Source: Thalassotalea_B sp049613795 (GTDB taxonomy: Bacteria; Pseudomonadota; Gammaproteobacteria; Enterobacterales; Alteromonadaceae). From it: DNA of 24,640 nt. The notes beneath the pieces were generated by a model. The model saw only the letters and a list, made by a program, of their open reading frames with translations. It had not been told where the DNA came from and searched no databases. The position numbers and the translations under genes are program-made. The stretch's first letter is position 1, and each line of letters starts with the position of its first letter. The stretch is taken from positions 1 to 24,640 of the forward strand of contig JBMZCX010000046.1 of the NCBI GenBank assembly GCA_049613795.1, read 5' to 3'. Positions 13,522-21,282 of this stretch are shown piece by piece.

Positions 13522-16350
13522 ATGAAGAAGATAGAAGTTAGGGGCGCACGTACGCATAACCTAAAGAACATCAGTTTAGACATTCCCCGAGACAAATTAA
13601 TTGTGATCACTGGCCTTTCAGGTTCAGGTAAGTCATCGTTGGCCTTTGATACCCTGTATGCCGAAGGGCAACGCCGTTACGTTGAGTCTTTATCGGCTTA
13701 TGCTCGTCAATTTCTTTCTTTAATGGAAAAGCCCGATGTTGATCATATTGAAGGCTTATCACCTGCTATTTCAATAGAGCAAAAATCAACTTCTCATAAT
13801 CCACGTTCAACCGTGGGCACAATCACCGAAATCTATGATTATTTGCGTTTATTATATGCGCGCGTAGGTGAGCCTCGTTGCCCAACGCACCATGCACCAC
13901 TTACTGCACAAACAGTTTCCCAAATGGTAGACAAAGTACTAGAGCTTGAAGAAGGCACTAAAGTCATGGTGCTAGCTCCGGTATTACAAAACCGTAAAGG
14001 TGAACACGTTAAGCTGCTCGACAGCCTATCAGCGCAAGGTTATATTCGCGCCAGAATAGACGGTGAAGTGTGTGACTTGTCTGATCCGCCAACGCTAGAG
14101 TTGCATAAAAAACATACCATTGAAGTAGTGGTTGATCGCGTAAAAGTACGTGACGACTTGCAGCTGCGTTTATCTGAATCATTTGAAACCGCATTAGGGC
14201 TAACAGCAGGCACCGCTAAAGTTGCCTTTATGGACGACCCTAAGCGCGAAGAATTACTTTTTTCGGCTAACTTTGCTTGTCCACACTGTGGCTACAGTAT
14301 GCAAGAGTTAGAACCACGCCTATTTTCCTTTAATAATCCCGCTGGTGCTTGTCAAACCTGTGATGGCTTAGGCATTCAACAATTTTTTGATCCTAATCGC
14401 GTAATTACCAATCCAGAATTGAGCTTGTCGGGTGGGGCTATTCGAGGCTGGGACAAACGTAATTTTTATTATTTTCAAATGCTGCAAGCATTGGCTGATC
14501 ATTATAAATTTGCCGTCGACACCCCTTTTAACGAGCTTGATAAAGATCACCAAGAGTTAATTTTACGCGGCAGCGGCACCCAAGAAATTGAATTTAAATA
14601 CATGAATGATCGCGGTGACATTGTTATTCGCAAGCATCCATTTGAAGGTATTTTAAATAATATGGACCGTCGCTATCGCGAAACAGAATCAAACGCTGTA
14701 CGCGAAGAGCTTTCTAAATACCTTAATAGCCAGCATTGTCCGTCGTGTGATGGTTCTCGTTTACGCGTTGAAGCACGTAATGTTTTTATTGCCGAAACGC
14801 CACTACATCATGTTGCCGAGCTTGCTATTGCTGACGCCCTCGCCTTTTTTCAAAATCTGAACTTAACTGGTCAAAAAGGGCAAATTGCTGAAAAAATATT
14901 AAAAGAGATCAACGATCGTTTAGGCTTTTTAGTTAACGTAGGGCTAAATTACCTTAACTTATCTCGCAGTGCCGACACTTTATCAGGCGGTGAAGCACAA
15001 CGTATTCGTTTAGCGAGCCAAATAGGTGCTGGCTTAGTGGGCGTAATGTACGTACTTGACGAACCCTCAATTGGTTTACATCAACGCGACAACGAACGCT
15101 TGCTTAAAACTCTGGTACATTTACGTGATTTAGGTAACACCGTTATTGTGGTTGAACACGACGAAGATGCCATTCGCGCGGCTGATTATGTCATTGATAT
15201 TGGCCCTGGTGCAGGTGTTCACGGCGGGGAAATTATTGCCCAAGGTAAAGTAGACGATATTTTAGCGTGTGAGCATTCACTTACGGGTAAATACCTGTCA
15301 GGTAGAGAATACATTGAAATTCCGAAAACCCGCACACCGTTTGATAAAAAGAATGTGGTTAAGCTACTTGGGGCGTCGGGTAATAACTTAAAAAATGTTG
15401 ATTTAACCATACCTAATGGCTTAATGACTTGTGTAACAGGTGTTTCAGGCTCAGGTAAATCAACCTTAATTAACGATACTTTATATAAGCTTGCTCACAT
15501 TCAATTAAATGGCGCAACCACACAAGAACCCGCCCCGCATAAAGCGATTAAAGGACTCGACCTGCTCGATAAAGTCATTGATATTGACCAAAGCCCAATA
15601 GGTCGTACTCCACGCTCAAATCCTGCCACTTATACAGGTATATTTACCAACGTACGTGATATTTTTGCTGGCACACAAGAAGCAAGATCACGCGGTTATA
15701 AGCCCGGTCGTTTTAGCTTTAATGTAAAAGGTGGCCGCTGTGAAGCCTGCCAAGGTGACGGTGTTATTAAAGTAGAAATGCACTTTTTACCCGACGTTTA
15801 TGTGCCTTGCGATGTTTGTCATGGCAAACGCTACAACCGTGAAACATTAGAAGTACGCTATAAAAGTAAAAACATTCACGAAGTACTCGATATGACCATT
15901 GAAGACGGTTTAGAGTTTTTCAGCGCTATTCCCGCGGTAAAACGCAAGTTGCAAACCTTAATGGACGTTGGCCTTAGCTATATAAAATTAGGCCAGTCGG
16001 CAACAACCCTGTCAGGTGGTGAAGCACAGCGCGTCAAACTGTCAAAAGAATTATCGAAACGAGATACCGGTAAAACCTTATACATACTCGACGAACCAAC
16101 AACGGGCTTACATTTTCATGACATTAAGCAACTACTGCAAGTGATTCATCGCTTGCGCGACCATGGCAATACCATTGTGGTTATCGAGCATAATTTAGAT
16201 GTGGTAAAAACAGCCGATTGGATAGTTGACTTAGGCCCTGAAGGCGGCTCAGGCGGCGGTGAAATATTAGCGGTAGGTACGCCAGAACAAGTGGCAGAGC
16301 ATAAAACCTCTCACACCGCGAGATTTTTAAAGCCATTACTTAACCAATAA
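13522..16350 (+). CDS. uvrA: Excinuclease ABC subunit UvrA
   Basis: UvrA is the damage-recognition ATPase of nucleotide excision repair and loads UvrB at lesions. The 942-aa product (E. coli 940) has both ABC modules complete. The first has Walker A GLSGSGKSS (31) and signature LSGGEAQRIRLA (487). The second has Walker A GVSGSGKST (640) and signature LSGGEAQRVKLS (830). Zinc-binding cysteine pairs are seen at CPHC/CQTC (253, 277) and CEAC/CDVC (from 740). The C-terminal GGSGGGEIL region is intact. The Shine-Dalgarno is weak (GGA, 8 bases). A half-site CTGT lies just before the start but I see no full LexA box, so SOS control is not shown. Confidence 0.98.
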   Translation: MKKIEVRGARTHNLKNISLDIPRDKLIVITGLSGSGKSSLAFDTLYAEGQRRYVESLSAYARQFLSLMEKPDVDHIEGLSPAISIEQKSTSHNPRSTVGTITEIYDYLRLLYARVGEPRCPTHHAPLTAQTVSQMVDKVLELEEGTKVMVLAPVLQNRKGEHVKLLDSLSAQGYIRARIDGEVCDLSDPPTLELHKKHTIEVVVDRVKVRDDLQLRLSESFETALGLTAGTAKVAFMDDPKREELLFSANFACPHCGYSMQELEPRLFSFNNPAGACQTCDGLGIQQFFDPNRVITNPELSLSGGAIRGWDKRNFYYFQMLQALADHYKFAVDTPFNELDKDHQELILRGSGTQEIEFKYMNDRGDIVIRKHPFEGILNNMDRRYRETESNAVREELSKYLNSQHCPSCDGSRLRVEARNVFIAETPLHHVAELAIADALAFFQNLNLTGQKGQIAEKILKEINDRLGFLVNVGLNYLNLSRSADTLSGGEAQRIRLASQIGAGLVGVMYVLDEPSIGLHQRDNERLLKTLVHLRDLGNTVIVVEHDEDAIRAADYVIDIGPGAGVHGGEIIAQGKVDDILACEHSLTGKYLSGREYIEIPKTRTPFDKKNVVKLLGASGNNLKNVDLTIPNGLMTCVTGVSGSGKSTLINDTLYKLAHIQLNGATTQEPAPHKAIKGLDLLDKVIDIDQSPIGRTPRSNPATYTGIFTNVRDIFAGTQEARSRGYKPGRFSFNVKGGRCEACQGDGVIKVEMHFLPDVYVPCDVCHGKRYNRETLEVRYKSKNIHEVLDMTIEDGLEFFSAIPAVKRKLQTLMDVGLSYIKLGQSATTLSGGEAQRVKLSKELSKRDTGKTLYILDEPTTGLHFHDIKQLLQVIHRLRDHGNTIVVIEHNLDVVKTADWIVDLGPEGGSGGGEILAVGTPEQVAEHKTSHTARFLKPLLNQ

Positions 16351-16366
16351 AAAAGCCCTTTTATAA

Positions 16367-16398
16367 CAGTAACCGTTTATTATAATAAGCGGTTACTG
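16367..16398. repeat. 32-base near-perfect palindrome after uvrA
   Basis: CAGTAACCG and CGGTTACTG flank a central TTATTATAATAA palindrome, with only a T/G wobble step breaking full symmetry. The whole element can fold into one stem. No T tract follows on the plus strand, so it is not a standard terminator, but it could protect the uvrA 3' end or act as a cruciform or binding site. Confidence 0.5.
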
Positions 16399-16522
16399 CT
16401 AACCCTCCCTGCACTTCATCATTAATATCAATTGCCTCATACTTGTTTACAATCTTTCTTCTAGCAATACGTTAAACGAAAAGGTTACTATATAAGCCTT
16501 ATTTAACTAACGAGTTATCACC

Positions 16523-17179
16523 TTGCAGCAAGCTAGTAAGTTCTTAAATTGGCACAACCTTTTTATTTATATGCTCGCATTTTCGAGTGGTTTTTCCATT
16601 ATGGGCATCGAACTATTAGGCGGCCGTATTCTCGCACCGTTTTTCGGTAGTAGTGTCCATATTTGGGGCAGTATAATTACCGTGTTTATGTTGAGTTTAT
16701 CGCTCGGTTATTTATTGGGCGGAAAGTTATCAACCAAAGCAGCCTCGCTATCTCGTTATGGCTTAATATTCTTGGTGGCGGGTATTGCAGTATTACCTGT
16801 GGCATTATGGTCTTCACCAATAATGGAATTTATCTTTTTACGTATTGAAGACAGTCGTTATGGCTCATTTGTCGCCTCTATGGCATTGTTTTTTATTCCA
16901 ACCATTATTTTAGGCATGATTTCACCTTATTCTGTACGCCTATTAGTCACAGATAAAGAAAAAAGTGGTCAAGTGGCTGGTATGCTTTATTTTGTATCAA
17001 CGTTAGGTAGCGCAATAGGGACGATTATCACGTCGTTTTATTTTGTGCTGTTATTTGAAGTGAATGCCATTATTTTTACTTTCAGCGGTATATTAATATT
17101 ACTCGGCTCACTCGCACTGGTTTTTCATCGATTTTTAATACCTTCATCTCATATTGTTACTGGAGTAGTTCATGAATAA
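16523..17179 (+). CDS. Membrane half of a split 'MFS/spermidine synthase' protein
   Basis: The product is an inner-membrane protein of 218 aa with about six hydrophobic helices. The sequence (SGFSIMGIELLGGRILAPFFG, then WGSIITVFMLSLSLGYLLGG, then GMISPYSVRLL and VSTLGSAIGTIITSF) is typical of the membrane domain of proteins annotated as fused MFS/spermidine synthases. Here it stops at TAA, and the synthase-like half is encoded by the next ORF, overlapping by 8 bases (ATGAATAA). The start is TTG 16523 with GAG 8 bases upstream; ATG 16571 is possible but would cut the first helix short. Whether the two chains assemble as a complex is inferred from the tight coupling. The transported or modified substrate is unknown. 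Confidence 0.8.
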   Translation: MQQASKFLNWHNLFIYMLAFSSGFSIMGIELLGGRILAPFFGSSVHIWGSIITVFMLSLSLGYLLGGKLSTKAASLSRYGLIFLVAGIAVLPVALWSSPIMEFIFLRIEDSRYGSFVASMALFFIPTIILGMISPYSVRLLVTDKEKSGQVAGMLYFVSTLGSAIGTIITSFYFVLLFEVNAIIFTFSGILILLGSLALVFHRFLIPSSHIVTGVVHE

Positions 17180-18068
17180 GTACTTTATTGCATTTGTTGC
17201 CATGGTGATGCTTTTTACGGTATCGGCTCATGCAAAGGTTGTTCACCAAGAGCGTTCTATGTACCGCAATATTTTAGTGGAAGATACTGGGCAATTACGC
17301 TGCTTAAAATTCAACGTAAAAAGCAGTAAAACCAATCAAAGCTGTTTATATAAAAACAACCCTGAACGATTAGTTTTTAATTACACTAAGCTATTATTTT
17401 CAGGCTTACTTGCCCGCGAAAAGGCACCAGAGCGTGTACTTATTATTGGTTTGGGCGGCGGCACTATGTCTAATACTATTCACTTACTTTACCCTACCGC
17501 GGTTATTAAAAACGTTGAAATAGACCCTGCTGTTATTAAAGTTGCTCGTCAATACTTTGGTTTTATTGAAAATGAGCGCATTAGCAGCCAAGCAGCAGAT
17601 GGGCGTATTTTTATTAAACGTGCCGCCATTAAAAAGCAAAAATACGATTGGATAATTTTGGATGCCTTTAACGGCGACTATATTCCTGAGCATTTACTCA
17701 CACAAGAATTTTTACAAGAAGCCAAAAGCTTACTCACTAACGATGGTATTTTAACGGCGAATACCTTTTCAGTTAGTCGACTCTACGATCATGAGTCAGC
17801 CACCTATAAAGCCGTATTTGGTGATTTTTTTAATGTTCGTAATGGTAAAAACAGTAATCGCGTTATTTTAGCGACTAATCAGTCGTTACCAAGTGACGAA
17901 GTCATTACCCAGCGAGCAAAAGCCTTGCAACATAAGCTCAGTCCTTTTGGTATTAACGTATTTGATATTACCACTTGGATCACATCAATCAAAGATGAAC
18001 AAGACTGGCCTGAAAATACACGTGTGTTAACTGATCAGTTCTCTCCTGCCAATTTATTAAATCAATAA
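17172..18068 (+). CDS. Spermidine synthase-like (SAM-fold) protein with N-terminal signal sequence
   Basis: The product has 298 aa. The first 21 residues (MNKYFIAFVAMVMLFTVSAHA) look like a cleavable signal peptide or an anchor. A Rossmann methyltransferase/aminopropyltransferase fold follows: GLGGGT (93-98), VEIDP (acidic end of strand 2, about 115), AADGR (D143) and ILDAFNGDYIP (D164). Standard bacterial SpeE has D-S/C-T-D-P-x-G-P at the last position; this protein does not, so aminopropyl transfer from decarboxylated SAM is doubtful. It is coupled to the membrane-half gene by an 8-base overlap. An exported SAM-binding fold would be unusual; a membrane-anchored arrangement is the alternative. 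A terminator follows. Confidence 0.8.
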   Translation: MNKYFIAFVAMVMLFTVSAHAKVVHQERSMYRNILVEDTGQLRCLKFNVKSSKTNQSCLYKNNPERLVFNYTKLLFSGLLAREKAPERVLIIGLGGGTMSNTIHLLYPTAVIKNVEIDPAVIKVARQYFGFIENERISSQAADGRIFIKRAAIKKQKYDWIILDAFNGDYIPEHLLTQEFLQEAKSLLTNDGILTANTFSVSRLYDHESATYKAVFGDFFNVRNGKNSNRVILATNQSLPSDEVITQRAKALQHKLSPFGINVFDITTWITSIKDEQDWPENTRVLTDQFSPANLLNQ

Positions 18069-18106
18069 TACGTCTACTTATCACCATTTATTCGAGCATT
18101 AAAGAC

Positions 18107-18141
18107 ACTAAGTTGCTACCTAGTTAGCAACTTAGTTTCTT
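18107..18141 (+). terminator. Intrinsic terminator after the spermidine synthase-like gene
   Basis: A 12-bp perfect stem pairs 18107-18118 with 18125-18136 around a six-base loop. It is followed by TTCTT and starts 39 bases beyond the stop codon. Confidence 0.65.
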
Positions 18142-18292
18142 AACAAATGTTCAACAAACAGCATATTCATTCAATACAAGTACATAACAAATCGAAAGTT
18201 TGTCTGATTATCGCTTGCGATTTCCCCGTTGAGCAAATATGATTGAAGTAATTAAAATTCTATTAATAATAAATTGAAAGAAGTTTTTTAAA

Positions 18293-18298
18293 TATAAT
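18293..18298 (+). promoter_or_regulatory. Possible -10 box of the SUMF1/PEGA gene
   Basis: A perfect TATAAT lies 60 bases before ATG 18358. No good -35 is seen at 16-18 bases; TTGAAA at 18274-18279 is only 13 bases away. The remaining gap (18142-18357) is AT-rich with small hairpins near 18190-18222 and nothing else I recognise. Confidence 0.3.
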
Positions 18299-18357
18299 GA
18301 TTCTTATTAACCCATTAATTTAAAAAGAAATTCTAAATCGTTCAGGAAATATTAAAC

Positions 18358-20232
18358 ATGCGCTTGGCTTTACTTGCTTTAACAGTTAGTTGTCTTTCAT
18401 ACGGAACAACAGCATACGCAGATTCACTTGCTGACAAATCTGTTGATGGTTTAGAAGTTCAATTACAATCCAAAGAGGCCGAATACAAAGCCTTTATTTC
18501 TTCATTAAATGATTTAAATACTCAAATGTCGGGGGAAGAAAACCGCCTCAACTTATTGCGTAACCAAGGCACAGAATTACAACACGCCCGTGCACAAGCC
18601 TTGTTGAATATGAATGAACAATATGAAGCAATGGTTGATAACCCAGAGCAAGATATTGCTCAAGCACAAAACGCTTATCGCCAAGCAATTAGTGATCAAA
18701 AACGCAATAAAGAAGACATAAAAAGCAGCGTGCAGCTACAAGAAGAATTGAAAGGTAAACTGGCGCAAGCTAATCTTGACCGTTTTACACTGGCAAACGC
18801 GCGTGAAGCGCTCATTGAAGAAATTCGTATCGCTCGCGTTAAACGTTTACGTGGCGAGTTTGAAAAACAAGACGAACTACGCGCAACGCAAATGGTTAGC
18901 TGTGACGCTCAAGAAACATTAAAACAATGTATCACTCGCAGTAATCAATTAGCTAAACAGAAAGCATCAAAAGAATTTGTTGATAGTTTATATGCCGCAG
19001 CGACTGAGTCAAACCTTATTAATAATCATAAAGATGACTCTGCGGCTCAAGTTCGCGTACTTAAACATAAAGTAATTTCTGGAGAATTTAGTGGCCAAGG
19101 TAATTACACAACCTCTGTCGCAGTAGAATTACAGGGCACTTTACCGGGTAGCGAAGCCTGTAAATTATTAAACTTATCCGCTCGTTACTGTACCAATGAC
19201 CAAGAGCACCTATCCACTGCCGCTGTTAATGTAGACTCGGGTAACCATATTGCCTTTGACGATGACTCGGTATTATACGAAGTTACTATTCGCTCAGATC
19301 AATATGACGATGAAGTATTCATTGATGGCGTGAGTTATGGCTCAACTAAACTCTCAGTAATGTTAAGTGCAGGTATGCATGACATTGCCATTACTAAGCC
19401 TGGCTACCTTGATTATCAAGAGTCATTACGCTTAGTAAAAAATACCACCATTAAAGCTGAGCTCGTTAAAGCGTCGATCAATTTTGCAAATGGTGAAAAA
19501 ATTCAAGATATTTTACCTAACGATGAATTAGGGCCTGAATTAATTGGCGTACCTGCAGGACGCTTTCAAATGGGTGATATGAAAGGCGCAGGGCTAGCAA
19601 ACGAAAAGCCTGCACGTGGTGAAGAAATTTTAAAAGCATTTGCCATCGGTCAAAGTCAAATTACTGTAGGTGACTTTAAACGTTTTGTTAAAGAAACGAA
19701 TTACGTTACCGAAGCCGAAAGTGAAAATGGCTGTGCGGCTTATGTTGACGGACAACCGCAATATAACAGCGTATTAAACTGGCGCAATCCGGGGTTTAAA
19801 CAAGATGATGATCATCCTGTGGTATGCGTGAGCGACAAAGACAGCAAGACTTATTTGTCATGGTTAAGTAAACAAACAGCGCGTAAATATCGCTTACCTA
19901 ACGAATTAGAATGGGAATATGTTGCTCGTTCAGGCAGTGTTGATAATTACTGGTGGGGCAGCGACATTGGTAATGGTAAAGCGAATTGCGCCTACTGTGG
20001 CAGCAAATGGTCTAACCGTAGTACAGCGCCTGTTGCTTCTTTTAGACCGAATAAGTTTGGTTTATACGACACAGTTGGTAATGTATGGGAACTAACTCAC
20101 GGCAGTAAAGTGGTAGCACGCGGCGGTGCATGGAACTTTGCCCCTAAGTTAGCGCGTACATCAGTAAGATTAGAGTTATCTTCAGGTTTTCGTTCTAATT
20201 ACTTAGGCTTTAGAGCATTACGCGAAAATTAA
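18358..20232 (+). CDS. Secreted coiled-coil/PEGA/SUMF1-fold protein
   Basis: The product is 624 aa and predicted periplasmic. Domains in order are a signal peptide (1-21, ends AYA), a long helical, probably coiled-coil region rich in Glu, Gln and Lys (about 28-180), a linker domain with paired cysteines, a PEGA-like beta domain (about 308-370: FIDGVSYGSTKLSVMLSAGMHDIAITKPGY) and a C-terminal SUMF1/FGE-sulfatase fold (from about 395: GVPAGRFQMGD, RLPNELEWEYVARSG, GLYDTVGNVWELTHG, RGGAWNF, LGFRAL). The two copper-binding cysteines expected between RGG and GFR in true formylglycine-generating enzymes are missing, while an extra NCAYC motif is present. It is therefore probably not a sulfatase activator; a structural or binding role is more likely. 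The Shine-Dalgarno is AGGAAA, 9 bases before ATG. It is a single-gene unit with a terminator. Confidence 0.85.
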   Translation: MRLALLALTVSCLSYGTTAYADSLADKSVDGLEVQLQSKEAEYKAFISSLNDLNTQMSGEENRLNLLRNQGTELQHARAQALLNMNEQYEAMVDNPEQDIAQAQNAYRQAISDQKRNKEDIKSSVQLQEELKGKLAQANLDRFTLANAREALIEEIRIARVKRLRGEFEKQDELRATQMVSCDAQETLKQCITRSNQLAKQKASKEFVDSLYAAATESNLINNHKDDSAAQVRVLKHKVISGEFSGQGNYTTSVAVELQGTLPGSEACKLLNLSARYCTNDQEHLSTAAVNVDSGNHIAFDDDSVLYEVTIRSDQYDDEVFIDGVSYGSTKLSVMLSAGMHDIAITKPGYLDYQESLRLVKNTTIKAELVKASINFANGEKIQDILPNDELGPELIGVPAGRFQMGDMKGAGLANEKPARGEEILKAFAIGQSQITVGDFKRFVKETNYVTEAESENGCAAYVDGQPQYNSVLNWRNPGFKQDDDHPVVCVSDKDSKTYLSWLSKQTARKYRLPNELEWEYVARSGSVDNYWWGSDIGNGKANCAYCGSKWSNRSTAPVASFRPNKFGLYDTVGNVWELTHGSKVVARGGAWNFAPKLARTSVRLELSSGFRSNYLGFRALREN

Positions 20233-20255
20233 TATGCCCACTAACAGTGGAATAC

Positions 20256-20284
20256 AAAAAAGGAGCTTAAGCAGCTCCTTTTTT
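20256..20284. terminator. Bidirectional intrinsic terminator
   Basis: AAAAAAGGAGCT (20256-20267) pairs with AGCTCCTTTTTT (20273-20284) around a 5-base loop. It lies between two converging genes and is flanked by A and T runs, so it can end both the SUMF1/PEGA gene and rluF. Confidence 0.85.
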
Positions 20285-20295
20285 ATATTTCATTA

Positions 20296-21156
20296 TTAGT
20301 TCTTTGTCTTTAATGATAAGGTTTTGGCTGATGCTTGTTTATGACTCACTTTCTTGTTCGTAATCTTCTTTAATGGCGTTGACTTATTCACCCCAACACG
20401 TTTATTTTCCGCATCAACTTTTATTGATGTTTTAGAAGACCCCGCCACGGCATTGTTAATTTCAGCCATTTCCGTTTCACTTAAATCGCGCCATTGTCCG
20501 GGTCTTAAGTTCGCTAATTCAACATTCATAATACGCGAACGTTTAAGTTTAGTGACTTCGTAGCCTAAATATTCGCACATGCGACGAATTTGGCGATTAA
20601 GCCCTTGCGTTAAAATAATACGAAAAACAAATTTGCTCTGTGGTTTAACAATACAAGGCTTAGTAATAGTGCCAAGAATGGGAACACCCCGTGACATTCG
20701 CTCAACAAAGCGCTCGCTTATCGGTTTATCAACCGTGACAATGTATTCTTTGTCGTGTGCATTTTCTGCTCGTAAAATTTTATTCACAATATCACCATCG
20801 CTGGTTAAAAAGATTAACCCTTCTGAAGGTTTGTCTAATCGACCAATAGGGAAAATACGTTCTTTATGTTTGATCGCATCAATGATATTGCCTCTAACAT
20901 GGCGTTCGGTGGTGCAAGTAATGCCAATAGGTTTATTGTAAGCAATATACACTCTGTCTGACTTATTGGTTGGCATTGCGCCAATGGTGTTACCGTCTAC
21001 ACACACAGTATCGCTAGCTTGTACTTTAGTGCCAAGCTCTGGCACCTTGCCGTTAATAGTAACGCGATTATTTTCAATAAGTTTGTCGGCTTCACGACGA
21101 GAGCAAAAGCCTGATTCACTAATGTATTTATTTAATCGTTTTTCTGTTTGGCTCAC
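20296..21156 (-). CDS. rluF: 23S rRNA pseudouridine synthase RluF
   Basis: RluF isomerises uridine 2604 of 23S rRNA. The 286-aa product has an N-terminal S4 RNA-binding domain (RLNKYISESGFCSRREADKLIE), then the RsuA/RluB/E/F-type catalytic domain with PIGRLDKPSEGLIFLT (catalytic Asp108, matching Asp107 of E. coli) and FRIILTQGLNRQIRRMCEYLG. The RIMNVELANLRPGQWRDL end distinguishes RluF from RluB and RluE. The C terminus is a basic tail rich in Lys and Ser, as in E. coli. I chose GTG 21156 because AGGA sits 6 bases upstream; the frame also extends to a TTG at 21171, inside that Shine-Dalgarno region. Confidence 0.93.
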   Translation of the reverse strand: MSQTEKRLNKYISESGFCSRREADKLIENNRVTINGKVPELGTKVQASDTVCVDGNTIGAMPTNKSDRVYIAYNKPIGITCTTERHVRGNIIDAIKHKERIFPIGRLDKPSEGLIFLTSDGDIVNKILRAENAHDKEYIVTVDKPISERFVERMSRGVPILGTITKPCIVKPQSKFVFRIILTQGLNRQIRRMCEYLGYEVTKLKRSRIMNVELANLRPGQWRDLSETEMAEINNAVAGSSKTSIKVDAENKRVGVNKSTPLKKITNKKVSHKQASAKTLSLKTKN

Positions 21157-21216
21157 ACCGCTTCCTACCAAGTTTTGTTAATTGGGTGCAGTATATCAAG
21201 AGGTAATAAGAAGTAG

Positions 21217-21261
21217 AAATAAAAAGCCCGTTGCTTAAAATTATACTAAGCAACGGGCTTT
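21217..21261 (-). terminator. Intrinsic terminator of the propeller-amidohydrolase gene
   Basis: A perfect 15-bp stem pairs 21223-21237 with 21247-21261, with a GC-rich core GCCCGTTGC and a 9-base loop. On the minus strand it is followed by TTTTTATTT. It lies 21 bases beyond the stop of the minus-strand gene. Confidence 0.9.
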
Positions 21262-21282
21262 GCGCGTGTAGGTTATTTAAAT

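Noticed and set aside
13508..13524. Possible LexA/SOS box overlapping the uvrA start (CTGT followed by an AT-rich spacer)
   Set aside because: Only the left half-site CTGT is present; there is no matching ACAG 8 bases later.
18290..18310. Fur-box-like AT-rich sequence before the SUMF1/PEGA gene
   Set aside because: Roughly 13-14 of 19 positions match at best, in very AT-rich DNA, and the gene has no evident iron role.
18358..20232. Annotation as a true formylglycine-generating enzyme/sulfatase activator
   Set aside because: The cysteine pair required for activity is not seen between RGG and LGFR, and no sulfatase gene is nearby.
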